Below are positions 53,467-63,400 of a DNA stretch of 64,000 nucleotides, one piece after another (within the stretch, counting starts at the first letter, position 1; each line of letters opens with the position of its first letter). The stretch spans positions 7,688,001-7,752,000 of the forward strand of contig OZ245942.1 in the NCBI GenBank assembly GCA_965230065.1. Reading direction: 5' to 3'. The stretch is from G965230065 sp965230065 (GTDB lineage: Bacteria; Bacteroidota; Bacteroidia; Cytophagales; Cyclobacteriaceae). The notes under the pieces are model-generated. The model saw nothing but the letters and a program-made list of their open reading frames with translations, did no database searches and had not been told where the DNA came from. Position numbers and translations under genes: made by a program.

Positions 53467-54891
53467 ATGAAGCTTCAGTCCTTTCTTCTTATCACCCTTC
53501 TTTACTGTTCCGGTTGCGCCACCTATTATCAGGTCAACCAGAAGTTCAATACGTATGTAGAACAGGGAGAACTGAAAAAGGCTGAGCATGTTTTAGATAA
53601 AAATGAAAAGTTAAAGGAAGGAAAGGCCAAACTGCTTTACTACATGAATCGGGGCGTGCTGGCATCCATGCAGGGGGAATATGAAGAAAGCAACCGTTTT
53701 TTTGAAGAAGCCTATATTTTAGGAGAAGATTTACGCAACAATTACCTGAATATTGCCGCCTCACTGCTCACCAATCCCAATTTTACTTATTACACCGGTG
53801 AAGACCACGAGCTTTTGCTCATTCATTATTACAAAGCCCTGAACTTTCTGAAACTGGGCGACCACGAAGCTGCTTTGGTAGAATGCCGCCGCCTGAATAT
53901 CAAACTCAATGCCCTCAGCGATAAGTACCGCTCCAATGTGCTGGGCAGCAATACCAAATACACCCGGGATGCCTTTACCAACAACCTTATGGGCATTATT
54001 TACGAAGCCGATGGCGATTATAACAATGCTTTTATTGCTTACAGAAATGCTGTGGAAGCCTATCGCGAAGATTACCAGGAAATGTTTGGCCTGGGCGTGC
54101 CTGACCAACTCAAGCATGACCTGCTCCGTTCGGCGTACCTGATGGGTTTTAATGAGGAACTGCGCCGTTATGAAGAGCTTTTTGGCATGAAATACCAGCA
54201 CAAACCCCAATCTGAAAAAGGCGAACTAGTATTTTTCTGGAACAATGGGTTAGGCCCCGTAAAATCAGAATGGAGCATTACCTTTACCCTCATCCGGGGC
54301 GAGGGAGGGCTGGTTACATTCCGCAATGATGAATTTGGTTTTAGCTTCCCTTTTTTTCTTGATAATGAGGATGATTATGAAAAGAAAGGCTTAAACAAAG
54401 TAGAATTTATCCGAGTTGCTTTTCCCAAATATGTTGAGCGTCCATTGGTTTTCAATGAAGGGTCGTTAATGGTTGATAACAAAACTTATCCGTTGGAATT
54501 GGGAGAAAATATAAACAGCATTGCATTCCGTACGTTGCAACAAAGGATGCTGAAAGAGTTTGCTGTGTCTTTGCTCAGGGTAGCATTGAAAAAAGCAGCC
54601 GAGTATTCAGCCCGGGAAAAGAACGAAGATTTTGGAGCCATCTTAGGCCTGGTAAATGCCCTTACCGAAAAAGCTGATACCCGCAACTGGCAAACCATCC
54701 CCCACAGCATTTACTACACCCGGGTACCTGTGAATGCCGGAGAAAATGAAGTTACTTTAGAACTAAACTCTCACAAAGGCAACATCCCCTCTCAAAAGCA
54801 TTCTTTCACTTTTGACATTAAAAAAGGAAAAACATTCTTCCATAGTTTTCATTCCCTTGAAAGCCAGCCGATACCGGGGTATTATTATTAA
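53467..54891 (+). CDS. COG3014 family lipoprotein with TPR-like N-terminal half
   Basis: A 474-residue lipoprotein: MKLQSFLLITLLYCSGC is the signal with lipobox CSGC, followed by ATYYQVNQKFNTYVEQGELKKAE. Residues 30-240 are helical repeats of TPR type (AKLLYYMNRGVLASMQGEYEESN, NNLMGIIYEADGDYNNAFIAYRNAVEAY). The C-terminal half is beta-rich (KGELVFFWNNGLGPVKSEW, NAGENEVTLELNSHKGN). This layout matches COG3014. In some Gammaproteobacteria COG3014 is encoded beside LpoB, as here, which suggests a role in peptidoglycan synthesis control at the outer membrane. Direct evidence for that role is lacking. Confidence 0.85.
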   Translation: MKLQSFLLITLLYCSGCATYYQVNQKFNTYVEQGELKKAEHVLDKNEKLKEGKAKLLYYMNRGVLASMQGEYEESNRFFEEAYILGEDLRNNYLNIAASLLTNPNFTYYTGEDHELLLIHYYKALNFLKLGDHEAALVECRRLNIKLNALSDKYRSNVLGSNTKYTRDAFTNNLMGIIYEADGDYNNAFIAYRNAVEAYREDYQEMFGLGVPDQLKHDLLRSAYLMGFNEELRRYEELFGMKYQHKPQSEKGELVFFWNNGLGPVKSEWSITFTLIRGEGGLVTFRNDEFGFSFPFFLDNEDDYEKKGLNKVEFIRVAFPKYVERPLVFNEGSLMVDNKTYPLELGENINSIAFRTLQQRMLKEFAVSLLRVALKKAAEYSAREKNEDFGAILGLVNALTEKADTRNWQTIPHSIYYTRVPVNAGENEVTLELNSHKGNIPSQKHSFTFDIKKGKTFFHSFHSLESQPIPGYYY

Positions 54892-55025
54892 AAGCTTTTA
54901 ACCATTAGCTGCAAGCTCCAAACCTTAGCTGTAATGACATTTTAACTTATGGTGAAGAATTGGTCTTCCCCCGTTAAAGTAGACACTGAAAAAAGAGTAA
55001 ATTAGTAACCAAATCAGTGTCAAAT

Positions 55026-55307
55026 ATGAGAACTAGAAGAAAGTATACCAAAGAATTTAAAGAGGAGGCAGTTCGCCTCTCAGAGAGTAATGGTAGTAAG
55101 AGCCAAGTAGCTCGTGATCTAGGAATTCACATGAGTATGTTACGCCGCTGGAAACTGGAATTACAAGAAGAGGGAAAGAAAGCGTTTTCGGGTAAAAACC
55201 CTCGGGATGAGGAAATGACTCAATTGAAGAGAGAGAACAGACGTCTTCAAGAGGAGGTGGAGATACTAAAAAAGGCGGTTGGTATCTTCAGTATTCACCC
55301 ACGCTAA
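55026..55307 (+). CDS. IS3-family transposase OrfA (helix-turn-helix, leucine zipper)
   Basis: A 93-residue protein starting MRTRRKYTKEFKEEAVRLSES (ATG 55026; a GTG three codons earlier is in frame). It has the HNH-like/HTH_29 type helix-turn-helix (SKSQVARDLGIHMSMLRRW) and the coiled coil MTQLKRENRRLQEEVEILKKA that mediates multimerisation. The slippery A-AAA-AAG at about 55268-55274 lets ribosomes shift to the -1 frame: the reading then continues GGWYLQYSPTLRYQFVQEYD and enters OrfB without a stop. Confidence 0.9.
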   Translation: MRTRRKYTKEFKEEAVRLSESNGSKSQVARDLGIHMSMLRRWKLELQEEGKKAFSGKNPRDEEMTQLKRENRRLQEEVEILKKAVGIFSIHPR

Positions 55308-55354
55308 GATACCAATTTGTTCAAGAATATGATGGGTGTTTTTCCATTACTGCT

Positions 55355-56182
55355 ATGTGCAGAGTACTACAAATTTCAAGGAGTGGTTATTACGCATGGT
55401 TAACACGACCTGAGAGCAATCGTAGCCGAGAAAACAGACAATTAGTGGAACAGATCAGAGATATACATCAGCAAAGTCGTCAAAGCTACGGTAGTCCCAG
55501 GGTACATGCTGAATTACAAACTATGGGAGTAGCATGTGGTAAGAACCGCATTGCCCGCTTAATGCGGCTCAATGGTATTGCGGTGGAAAAGAAAAGGAAG
55601 TTTACCAAGACGACAGACTCAAATCATCATCTTCCTGTAGCCCCTAATCTACTAGATCAGCAATTTGAAGCAAGCAGACCTGATGCGGTATGGACCACTG
55701 ATATTACGTATATCTGGACAAAAGAAGGTTGGCTGTACTTGGCTATTGTACTTGATTTGTTTTCTCGACGTATTATCGGCTGGTCTATGGCGTCCACTTT
55801 AGAGCGAACGCTGGTCATAACGGCATTGCGGATGGCAATCATGGTACGAAATCCAGTGAAAGGATTGATACATCACAGCGATAGAGGAAGCCAATATGCG
55901 AGCTATGACTACCAACGGATTCTTGAACAAAAGGGAATAAGGTGTAGCATGAGCCGTAGAGGAAACTGTTACGATAATGCCCCAACAGAGAGTTACTTTG
56001 CCACTTTGAAACGGGAGTTGGTTTACCGTAGAAATTACTCGAGCCATACTGAGGCTAAACAAGATATCTTCGAGTATATTGAGGTATGGTATAACCGAAA
56101 GAGGAAACATTCTGCAATTGAATATATGAGTCCGATAGAATATGAGCATCAGTGGAAAAAATCAATATCTACTGCTGCTTAA
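55355..56182 (+). CDS. IS3-family transposase OrfB (DDE integrase)
   Basis: The annotated part starts MCRVLQISRSGYYAW, but the functional product is an OrfAB fusion made by -1 frameshifting from OrfA. An HTH_21 domain (ESNRSRENRQLVEQIRDIHQ) precedes the rve integrase core. The catalytic residues are Asp in DAVWTTDITYIWTKEG, Asp in GLIHHSDRGSQYAS and Glu in NCYDNAPTESYFATLK. The C-terminal YNRKRKHSAIEYMSPIEYE is standard. All motifs are intact, so the element may be active. Confidence 0.93.
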   Translation: MCRVLQISRSGYYAWLTRPESNRSRENRQLVEQIRDIHQQSRQSYGSPRVHAELQTMGVACGKNRIARLMRLNGIAVEKKRKFTKTTDSNHHLPVAPNLLDQQFEASRPDAVWTTDITYIWTKEGWLYLAIVLDLFSRRIIGWSMASTLERTLVITALRMAIMVRNPVKGLIHHSDRGSQYASYDYQRILEQKGIRCSMSRRGNCYDNAPTESYFATLKRELVYRRNYSSHTEAKQDIFEYIEVWYNRKRKHSAIEYMSPIEYEHQWKKSISTAA

Positions 56183-56210
56183 CTGAATGTCTACTAAATT
56201 AGGGGAAACC

Positions 56211-56357
56211 CATGATTATTACCATCGTAAAGTAGAGGCTGGTAAAAAAAAGATGTCCGTACTAAATGCTGTGCGCAATAAACTTATCCATAGAGTTTTT
56301 GCCTGTGTCCGAGAAAATAGAAAATATGAAAAAAGCTATATCAATGTGCTTGCGTAA
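56211..56357 (+). pseudogene. C-terminal remnant of an IS110-family transposase
   Basis: Starting directly at the right end of the IS3 element, the frame reads YYHRKVEAGKKKMSVLNAVR, then NKLIHRVFACVRENRKYEKS, then YINVLA and a stop. The K-x-K-M-S-x-L-N-A-V-R and H-R-V-F-A-C blocks are characteristic of the C-terminal end of IS110-family transposases. No upstream part exists on either side of the IS3 element. The remnant was probably truncated by the IS3 insertion and an adjacent deletion. It has no start codon and cannot be functional. Confidence 0.75.
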
Positions 56358-56369
56358 ACCATAGAAATC

Positions 56370-56430
56370 GCGGGGTCTCCCACTTGCGATGCAGGAGATG
56401 CCGGAATAAATCCGGCAAGAGTCTCTTTTT
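56370..56430. repeat. Hairpin cluster downstream of the IS110 remnant
   Basis: GCCGGA-ATAAA-TCCGGC (56400-56416) forms a tight hairpin, and TCTCC (56376-56380) pairs with GGAGA (56394-56398). A T-run follows GAGTCTC. It could be the non-coding right end of the former IS110 element, or an unrelated terminator. Confidence 0.45.
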
Positions 56431-56479
56431 TTGATTTTACCCTAAGTTTATTTGCCATTACACTTAGCGAATAGCTGAG

Positions 56480-56514
56480 CTTGTGGCTTGTGGCTTGTGG
56501 CTTGTGGCTTGTGG
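56480..56514 (+). repeat. Tandem repeat (CTTGTGG)5
   Basis: Five exact 7-base units, 92 bases before the start of the gene at 56606. Such a tract can change copy number by slippage and would alter the spacing between any upstream promoter and the gene. Confidence 0.85.
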
Positions 56515-56605
56515 CTAAAATACATCCTGTTCCATGCATCATCTTGCCACTATTTCCATATATTTAATTACAAACTATTTATTGCTCATTATTCATTGTG
56601 AAAAG

Positions 56606-57172
56606 ATGGAACATATCACGGATATTGCTAAAATAAAGGAAGGTGATTATCTGAGTGAAACCCAGTATTACCGCGTCATCAGCGTTGCGGCGGATGCCAT
56701 TGAAGTGCAAAACGAAAGGGGGTTGCAATTTCAGATACCCGCCCATGTGGTAGCTGAAGGTATTTACACAGCCCACCAGCATAGGCAGGAACGTACGGTC
56801 ACCAAAACCCAAATGGCTACCATTTTTCATAATATGGACAGTACCATATTTACGGTCAACTTCAACAAACAATTACGGGAAAAAGATGCCCGGGAAGCCT
56901 TGCTCAGCCTTTATGCCAATGCTGGGGGGCAACTTTTCAGCCAACAGGAATATGAAAAAAAAGTGAAAGAAATCATCAAATCAACCTACCAGGGTGAGGA
57001 AAGGACACTCATAGGCTACAAAACCGGCGTAGACGAAAACCTGGGCCGCAGCATCGTAATTGACCTGGAAGAAAAATACGGCGACAAACCCTATGACCAG
57101 CGCATCCGCCTGGTAGATCACCGCACCATCAATTGGCTTATTTATAAAAATGTAAGGTATGAGGTGAAGTGA
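56606..57172 (+). CDS. Conserved hypothetical protein, 188 aa
   Basis: The start ATG 56606 (MEHITDIAKIKEGDYLSETQ) is preferred; the frame extends 24 codons upstream into repetitive sequence. The N-terminal 55 residues look like a small beta-barrel (YYRVISVAADAIEVQNERGLQFQIP). The central part (TIFHNMDSTIFTVNFNKQL) and the end (RIRLVDHRTINWLIYKNVRYEVK) are mixed alpha/beta. It has no signal peptide or TM segment. No family was recognised, although the overall pattern recalls conserved Bacteroidota proteins of unknown function; I propose no activity. Confidence 0.72.
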   Translation: MEHITDIAKIKEGDYLSETQYYRVISVAADAIEVQNERGLQFQIPAHVVAEGIYTAHQHRQERTVTKTQMATIFHNMDSTIFTVNFNKQLREKDAREALLSLYANAGGQLFSQQEYEKKVKEIIKSTYQGEERTLIGYKTGVDENLGRSIVIDLEEKYGDKPYDQRIRLVDHRTINWLIYKNVRYEVK

Positions 57173-57260
57173 TTGCATTAACCTCCACTGGTTTATTTTT
57201 ATTCTAATTCTAAAAATTGGCAGGGTATCCTGCCCTTATAACTAATCAGTAAAAAACTTC

Positions 57261-58769
57261 ATGGAGAAATTTATCATCAAGTCGCTATTTATCTATTTAA
57301 CTTCTTTCATATTGCTGGGTAATTGTGCCCCCAAAAAAAGCGAACTGGTATGGGATAAAAACCTTTATAGGATTGGATCCCAGTCCTCACCTCGGGCGGC
57401 CGATTTGAATGAAGATGGCGTCTTAGACATCATAATCGGGGCAGGCAAAAATGAAAATCAATACAGCGATATGGGTGTGCTGGCCTTGGATGGTAACACC
57501 GGAGAACTCTTGTGGCAACAAGAAACTCATGATCAGGTGTATGCTTCTGCCACTTTGTATGATATTACGGGCGATGGTGTACAAGATATTATTATTGGGG
57601 GAAGATCACCGTATTTGAGGGCGCTGAATGGGAAAACAGGAGAAGAGATTTGGGCCTACCAATATCAGTATGAAAGTGATCCTGTATTGCAATATGCCCG
57701 TTTCAATTTTCAGAACAGCGTAATGGTGCCTGACCAAAACAATGATGGTTTACAAGATTTATTAATTGTGAATGGGGGAAACTCAAAAGCAAAACCCGAT
57801 ACAGAAGAGAATCGTTTCCCAGGCGTACTCATGATCTTAGATGCAAAAACAGGAAATATCCTTGCAGCAGACACCATGCCTGATGGAAAGGAATCGTACA
57901 TGCCTCCATTATACTTTTCCCAACCTGATACTCAGGAACAAACTATCCTTTTTGGCACAGGAGGTGAAACCATAAGCGGTAATTTGTACATGGCTAAACT
58001 TTCTGATCTTATGAATAAAAACTTATCCAATGCTACCATCATTGCCACAGAAAACGGACATGGCTTTATTGCTCCACCGGTAATAGTGGATATTTCCCAG
58101 GATGGATATTATGACATTGTAGCTATTTCACACAGCAGCACCATCTTTGCTGTCAGCGGGAAGGATCAGCAGTTATTATGGCAACAGCATATAGACGGCA
58201 CAGAATCGAGCAACAGTTTTGCCGTGGGTTATTTTAATGAGGATGATGTGCCTGATTTATTCACTTTTGTAAATCGAGGCAAATGGCCTGCCAATACAGG
58301 TTCTATGCAAATCATGCTGGACGGTAAAACCGGACAAATTGATTATGAAGATTCAATGGGATGCACGGGCTTCTCTTCACCAGTAGTTTATGACTTAAAC
58401 AATGATGGATACGATGAGGCCATCATAAGCATTAATGAATTTGATTGTTCGGGTGGATTCACTCAAAATGCCCCTTCTAAAATACAGAATAAACTGATCG
58501 CTATTGATTTTAGAAAAGGTTCTACAAATACTATTGACCAAACACAAAAATTTAAAAATATTTTTTCCACTCCCTGGCTTGGTGATCTGGATCAGGATGG
58601 ATACCTGGACATTGTACATTGTCAGTATTTTAGTCCCGCTATACATCTGGTTTCTTTTATGGGCATGCGTGTTAAAAGAATTTCCACTCCTATTCGGGCA
58701 AGAAAAGAAATTATTTGGGGGGCTTATATGAGTTCTAGCGGTGATGGAATATTTCCAATAGTGCAATAA
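57261..58769 (+). CDS. FG-GAP/VCBS repeat lipoprotein with PQQ-like propeller blades
   Basis: The signal MEKFIIKSLFIYLTSFILLGNC has lipobox LGNC. The mature protein is built of repeats combining a calcium-binding loop D-x-N-x-D-G-x-x-D (AADLNEDGVLDIIIG, DITGDGVQDIIIGG, DQNNDGLQDLLIV, DISQDGYYDIVAI, DLNNDGYDEAIIS, DLDQDGYLDIVHC) with strands of the PQQ type (LDGNTGELLWQQE, LNGKTGEEIWAY). It should fold as a calcium-stabilised propeller on the cell surface or in the periplasm. Ligand binding is inferred. It is monocistronic, with a hairpin GGCAGG-GTAT-CCTGCC just upstream and a strong terminator downstream. Confidence 0.87.
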   Translation: MEKFIIKSLFIYLTSFILLGNCAPKKSELVWDKNLYRIGSQSSPRAADLNEDGVLDIIIGAGKNENQYSDMGVLALDGNTGELLWQQETHDQVYASATLYDITGDGVQDIIIGGRSPYLRALNGKTGEEIWAYQYQYESDPVLQYARFNFQNSVMVPDQNNDGLQDLLIVNGGNSKAKPDTEENRFPGVLMILDAKTGNILAADTMPDGKESYMPPLYFSQPDTQEQTILFGTGGETISGNLYMAKLSDLMNKNLSNATIIATENGHGFIAPPVIVDISQDGYYDIVAISHSSTIFAVSGKDQQLLWQQHIDGTESSNSFAVGYFNEDDVPDLFTFVNRGKWPANTGSMQIMLDGKTGQIDYEDSMGCTGFSSPVVYDLNNDGYDEAIISINEFDCSGGFTQNAPSKIQNKLIAIDFRKGSTNTIDQTQKFKNIFSTPWLGDLDQDGYLDIVHCQYFSPAIHLVSFMGMRVKRISTPIRARKEIIWGAYMSSSGDGIFPIVQ

Positions 58770-58788
58770 CATCACAGGCAAAAAGTAA

Positions 58789-58820
58789 AAAAGCCCGGGT
58801 GTAAGTTCCCGGGCTTTTTT
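58789..58820. terminator. Rho-independent terminator between convergent genes
   Basis: AAAAGCCCGGG pairs with CCCGGGCTTTT across an 8-base loop, flanked by an A-run on one side and a T-run on the other, so it can serve both the FG-GAP gene and the convergent susD-like gene. Confidence 0.92.
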
Positions 58821-58849
58821 ATACGTTTTACGAGGAAAATTCAGTGAGA

Positions 58850-60457
58850 CTATTCAACGTCCCACCATACCTTTCCTACGGGGCTATCCGGCTTGGTGGC
58901 TCCAGCCTCATAGTTTTCCTGATTCACTGCAAGCTCCCGTTGCGGTATCCTCAATTTGGTAGGAATAGTACCGGGGCTTGCACTGCCGGGATAGCTTGTT
59001 GGCTCCAGTTCCGGATATCCGGTTCTTCTCCAGTCAGACCAGGCTTCCCACCAGTTGAAAAACTTGCTGGCCCACATCTGATAGGCAATTTGTTCCAGAT
59101 TAGTTTCATTGCCGGTTACTCCTCCACCTCCATAAGGGTAAGCAGCCAGATAGGCATCTACTTCAGCATCTGTTACTACAAGAGAAGGGTCAAAGGGAGT
59201 ATACATTTGCATGGCAGCCCTTACTCCTGCGTTGTAATGTTCTTCTGCTGTTCCCGGCACATTGCCTATGCCACGCTCAATGGCTTCTGCCAGTAAAAAC
59301 TCCACCTCGGCATAATTCATGATCGGATAAGGATCGCTGTCGTCCAGCAATTGCATATTCACTTGGGTGAAAATTTGATTGGCTACAGCATTTTGAATAC
59401 CAAGATATTCATCAAGGCCAGGACCATCCAAACCATTGGGCATGCCCTGCTGGATCAAAGGATCCATATCACCCTGAACGCCTTCGCTCAATATGAAGAG
59501 ACGGGGGTCGTCATCAGCAGCATTGTCAGGATCGGCACCCTTGAGAAAATCAACAAAGGTTTTGCTCATTACCCGGGAATGACCACCATCACCCGGCTGG
59601 AAAGCCCTGGAAATTCCGTTTTGATTCACCCATTCACCCGGACCATCGTCCATAGGAATCCAAACGTTGTCATCATTGCTTTCAAACACTCCTTCTCCCT
59701 GCAAGGCCTGATTTACGTAGTTAGCCGCTGTTCCGGCATCTACATCAGAAACCCGCAGAGCCAGACGTAGCATGAGCGAATTGGCCCATTTTTTCCATTT
59801 AACTATATCTCCTTCATAAATGATATCAGAAGCTGCAAAACCGTCATCCGGGTTGGATGCACTGATTTCCTGAGTAGCCTCCGTAAGTTTGGCAAACAGA
59901 TCCATATAAATGGATTGCTGGTTTTCGTATTCCGGAAGAAATGTTCCATCAGTAGCCTGAAGAGCATCAGAATAGGGAACATTACCATAAAAATCGGTAA
60001 GCCTGTGGAAGGCAAGTACCCAGAGCACTTTACTGGCTGCTCTTGTATTGGGTCTTCTGCCTTCTTCAAAGCCTCCTTCACCGGTCTCTCTGAAAATTAC
60101 ACCCAGGGTTTTTCCTACATTACCGTACCAGAATTCCCAGGGAGCATTCCAGGCTTCATCGTTATCAAAATACTTATCTCCGGCATTGTTCAATCCAAGT
60201 CCGGTAGAAGCCAGGTGCTGCATGAAATATGCGGTATAACCAATGTTGGTTCTCCAGTCAATGTAACGGTTGTCACCTGAAAACCCTCCGGAGGCAGAGC
60301 TGAGCGCCGCAGCCGTGAACAAAAAGTTCATGTTTACCTCGTTAAGTGCCTGCGGATTGATATTCATTTCCTGGAGCTCGTCCGTATCACATCCTGCCAG
60401 CGGCACAAGCAAGCACAATACACTCAGAAGTAATTTATTGATCAATTTCATATTCAT
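58850..60457 (-). CDS. SusD/RagB family nutrient-binding outer-membrane lipoprotein
   Basis: A 535-residue lipoprotein with signal MNMKLINKLLLSVLCLLVPLAGC (lipobox LAGC). The helical SusD-like core is visible in YFDNDEAWNAPWEFWYGNVGK, ARAASKVLWVLAFHRLTDFYGNVPYSDAL-type TPR helices, KWANSLMLRLALRVSDVD, YAEVEFLLAEAIERG and EQIAYQMWASKFFNWWEAWSDWRRTGYP. The short-gap form and C-terminal NWWEAWSDWRRTG match the SusD-like_2 subgroup. It caps the SusC channel encoded immediately upstream (14 bases). The nutrient is not deducible, as no enzyme gene is in the window. Confidence 0.93.
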   Translation of the reverse strand: MNMKLINKLLLSVLCLLVPLAGCDTDELQEMNINPQALNEVNMNFLFTAAALSSASGGFSGDNRYIDWRTNIGYTAYFMQHLASTGLGLNNAGDKYFDNDEAWNAPWEFWYGNVGKTLGVIFRETGEGGFEEGRRPNTRAASKVLWVLAFHRLTDFYGNVPYSDALQATDGTFLPEYENQQSIYMDLFAKLTEATQEISASNPDDGFAASDIIYEGDIVKWKKWANSLMLRLALRVSDVDAGTAANYVNQALQGEGVFESNDDNVWIPMDDGPGEWVNQNGISRAFQPGDGGHSRVMSKTFVDFLKGADPDNAADDDPRLFILSEGVQGDMDPLIQQGMPNGLDGPGLDEYLGIQNAVANQIFTQVNMQLLDDSDPYPIMNYAEVEFLLAEAIERGIGNVPGTAEEHYNAGVRAAMQMYTPFDPSLVVTDAEVDAYLAAYPYGGGGVTGNETNLEQIAYQMWASKFFNWWEAWSDWRRTGYPELEPTSYPGSASPGTIPTKLRIPQRELAVNQENYEAGATKPDSPVGKVWWDVE

Positions 60458-60471
60458 TTTCTTTTAATATT

Positions 60472-63400
60472 TTAGAATCCGACTCTTAAGTTAAAACCAT
60501 AACTGCGTACAGCGGGCAAGGCAAAATATTCCAGTCCCTGCGCATTTCCGTTGGTAGAGTAAGCCGACTCCGGATCCACATTATCAATGTTTTTGTGGAT
60601 CACCCAGAGGTTCCGGGCCACGAACGACACGCTCAGGTTTTGGAAGGGTGTTCTCTCGAGCAGACTTCTCGAAAAGGTATACCCAAACGTCAGTTGCCGT
60701 AACTTGATGAAAGAGCCATCATAAATCCAGTAATCTGATATGCCATTGGATTGGTCACCAAGACGTTGCCAGTAAACACGTGCTTCATCCGGGGTAAGAT
60801 CCCGGTCAATAGGCACATATTCCGGATCTTCATCCGAACCTGTATTCACTACTCCGGTAATGCTAAGCGGATCTTCTCCTTCGCGCCCGATAAGTGATTG
60901 CTTGTGAAAACCACCCTGGGTCATTCGAAGGTTGGTACCGGAGAAAATATCGCCTCCTGCCCTGAAATCAAGCAGAAAATCCATGTTGAAATTCTTGAAA
61001 CTGAAGGCGTTGTTCAGACCACCTGACCAGGGATGTACCCCTAAACCGATGGGCACAAATTCATTTTCCGGCACAGCAGTTCCCTCTTCAGTATACACTG
61101 GATTGCCATTCGGATCTGTTGCTTGTACACGTCCGGTAATGGTGCCGTAAGGCTCTCCCACAATATGCTTGACAAACACATTTCTGGTCCTCGGTTCTTC
61201 ACCCACAATTTCGTCAATGCCTTCTACCAGGGATACTACTTCGTTTCTGTTATAAGAAAAATTCAAGGAAACATCCCAGTTGAATGGGCCTTGTATTGGA
61301 GTACCGGTAAGTAGGACTTCATATCCGTTGTTGGTGATTTTACCGATGTTAATATTAGTGCTTCCGAATCCTGAGGCAACAGAAATAGTTTGGCTCACGA
61401 TATCATCGGTAGTTTGCTGGTCGTAATAAGCAAAATCAATCCCCACTCTGTTTTGGAACAAACGTACATCAAAACCAAACTCTATCTCAGTAGACAATGC
61501 TGGCTGCAAAAAAGGATTAGGCAATGGAGCCACTCTGCCAAAGGCACCAGAAATACCTGCCATAGGACGTCCAAGATGTGTTTCACCCCTAAGCTCATAA
61601 GTGAGATTGGTAGAATACGGGCCAATGGTGGCCAAACCTACCTGTGCCCAGGAAGCTCTAACTTTACCAAAGCTCAGCCAGGAAGGCAGCCCTTCAAAGG
61701 TGTCGGAAACGATCCAGCTTCCTCCCACTGAGGGATAGAAAACACTGTTAAACTCCGGATTGAGCACAGAAAACCAGTCGTTTCTTCCGGTTGCTGTGAG
61801 GTACAGAATACTGTTGTAATTCAACTCAAGAGAGCCAAACAGGGAGTTGATCCCCCATTCATTGAAACCGTATGAATAATTACGGGTAGCCGCATTATTG
61901 ATAGCAGGGAAGAATTGTACGTTAAAACCGTTACCAACGGCAGCAATACGCTCGCTGGTTCTTTGCATTTTATTACCTCCTACAAAGGCATTGATGCCGA
62001 ATTGGCCAAAGTTTTTATCCACACCCATGGTCCACTCCATGTTGATCTCCCGCACGCGGTCTTCACCTTCCGTTCTCGAGCCACCCAACTGATAACCGGT
62101 ACCTTCCGGCACCAAGTTGGTATCTCTTCTGGTAAACCAGTCCATTCCTATCCTTCCGGAAACCCACAGCCAGTCAAGTATATCGTACCTCAATGAGGTA
62201 GAACCGATTACCCTGTCTCTTTTATCATCTCTGATCTCAACGAAGGTTGACCACCAGGGATTTTGCCCCCAGTTGTTCGATGCCGGCAGCCATTCCATTC
62301 CTGGTGTTCTCGGATCACCTCCCTGTCCGTAGATTTCATACAAATTCGGATCAAGACCTTCAGGAATAGCTCCGGGTTTTGCAGGATTCCCGTAATAGCT
62401 ATCTACGTCTACATTATTAGGAACGTACCACACCGATTGCACCGCATTACTGGGAGAATCAGACAACCTGGGACGGTTCTTCGCATACTCATGAGAGTAC
62501 ATGATCTTTGCACTGAAAGAAAGTTTATCAAAGTACTTGCCATTGGTTGCCAGTGTTATGTTCGTTCTGTCAAAGCCCGAATTCGGAACGATGGCTGAGT
62601 TCCTCATGTCCGTAGCAGAAAAGCGGAAGGTTTGCTGCTCTCCTCCACCGCTGAGGGCAAGTGTATTGGTAAAGGTAGAACCTGTTTCAAAAAAATCTTC
62701 AAACTTATTCCCTGTATAAGAATAAGGTCTCTCCACTCCATCCCACTGAAGTACCTGGCTGCCATCCAGGCGGGGTCCCCAGGCAGTTCTGCCCCAGCTA
62801 AATGCCTCAGAAGGAGTATCAGGTTTGGAAGCTACACCATTTACATAGTTACCGGCACCATAGGTGGTCTGCAGATCAGTCTGATCGTACATTTTCTCAA
62901 ATACGTAGTTGGAATTAAATTGAATACCAATGCCTTTTCTCTTGGTTCCTTTTTTAGTAACCACGTTGATCACACCATTACCTCCCCTGGAGCCATACAG
63001 GGCAGTGGCAGAGGCACCTTTCAATACGTTGATGGATTCTATGTCATCAGGACTTATACTGCTCAATCCATTTCCCTGGTCGCCTCCACCCCACAATCCT
63101 GCCTGGCCGAAATTGGTGTTGTCCATAGGAATACCGTCAATAACCACCAAAGGCTGGTTATCGCCGTTCAGGGTCTTGTTACCACGGATGAGAATACGGG
63201 TAGACCCCGCAGGACCTGATGAGGGATTGGTAATATTCACCCCTGCCACTCTTCCTGAGAGGGCGTTACCAACATTAATTTCACGGGCCTCTGTAAGTTT
63301 TTCTCCGTCAACTTCACTCACTGAGTAATTCAGGGCTTTTGTCTCTCTCTCAACACCCAGGGCAGTAACCACTACTTCGCCAAGCTGCTGTATATCAACT

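Larger units (their letters stand above)
54961..56212 (+). mobile_element. IS3-family insertion sequence, 1252 bp
   Basis: The ends are TGGTCTTCCCCC at left (54961) and GGGGAAACCCA at right (ending 56212). Their reverse-complement pairing extends over about 27 bases, including the inner AGTAGACA. The ends begin TG and finish CA as usual in IS3. The flanks show no convincing 3-4 base duplication. On the right it joins directly to an IS110 transposase remnant. Two frames, orfA and orfB, are linked by a -1 frameshift site. Confidence 0.9.

Noticed and set aside
54952..56216. Target site duplication around the IS3 element
   Set aside because: The bases beside the left end (GAAT) and the right end (TGAT) do not match, even when the boundary is shifted by one or two bases.
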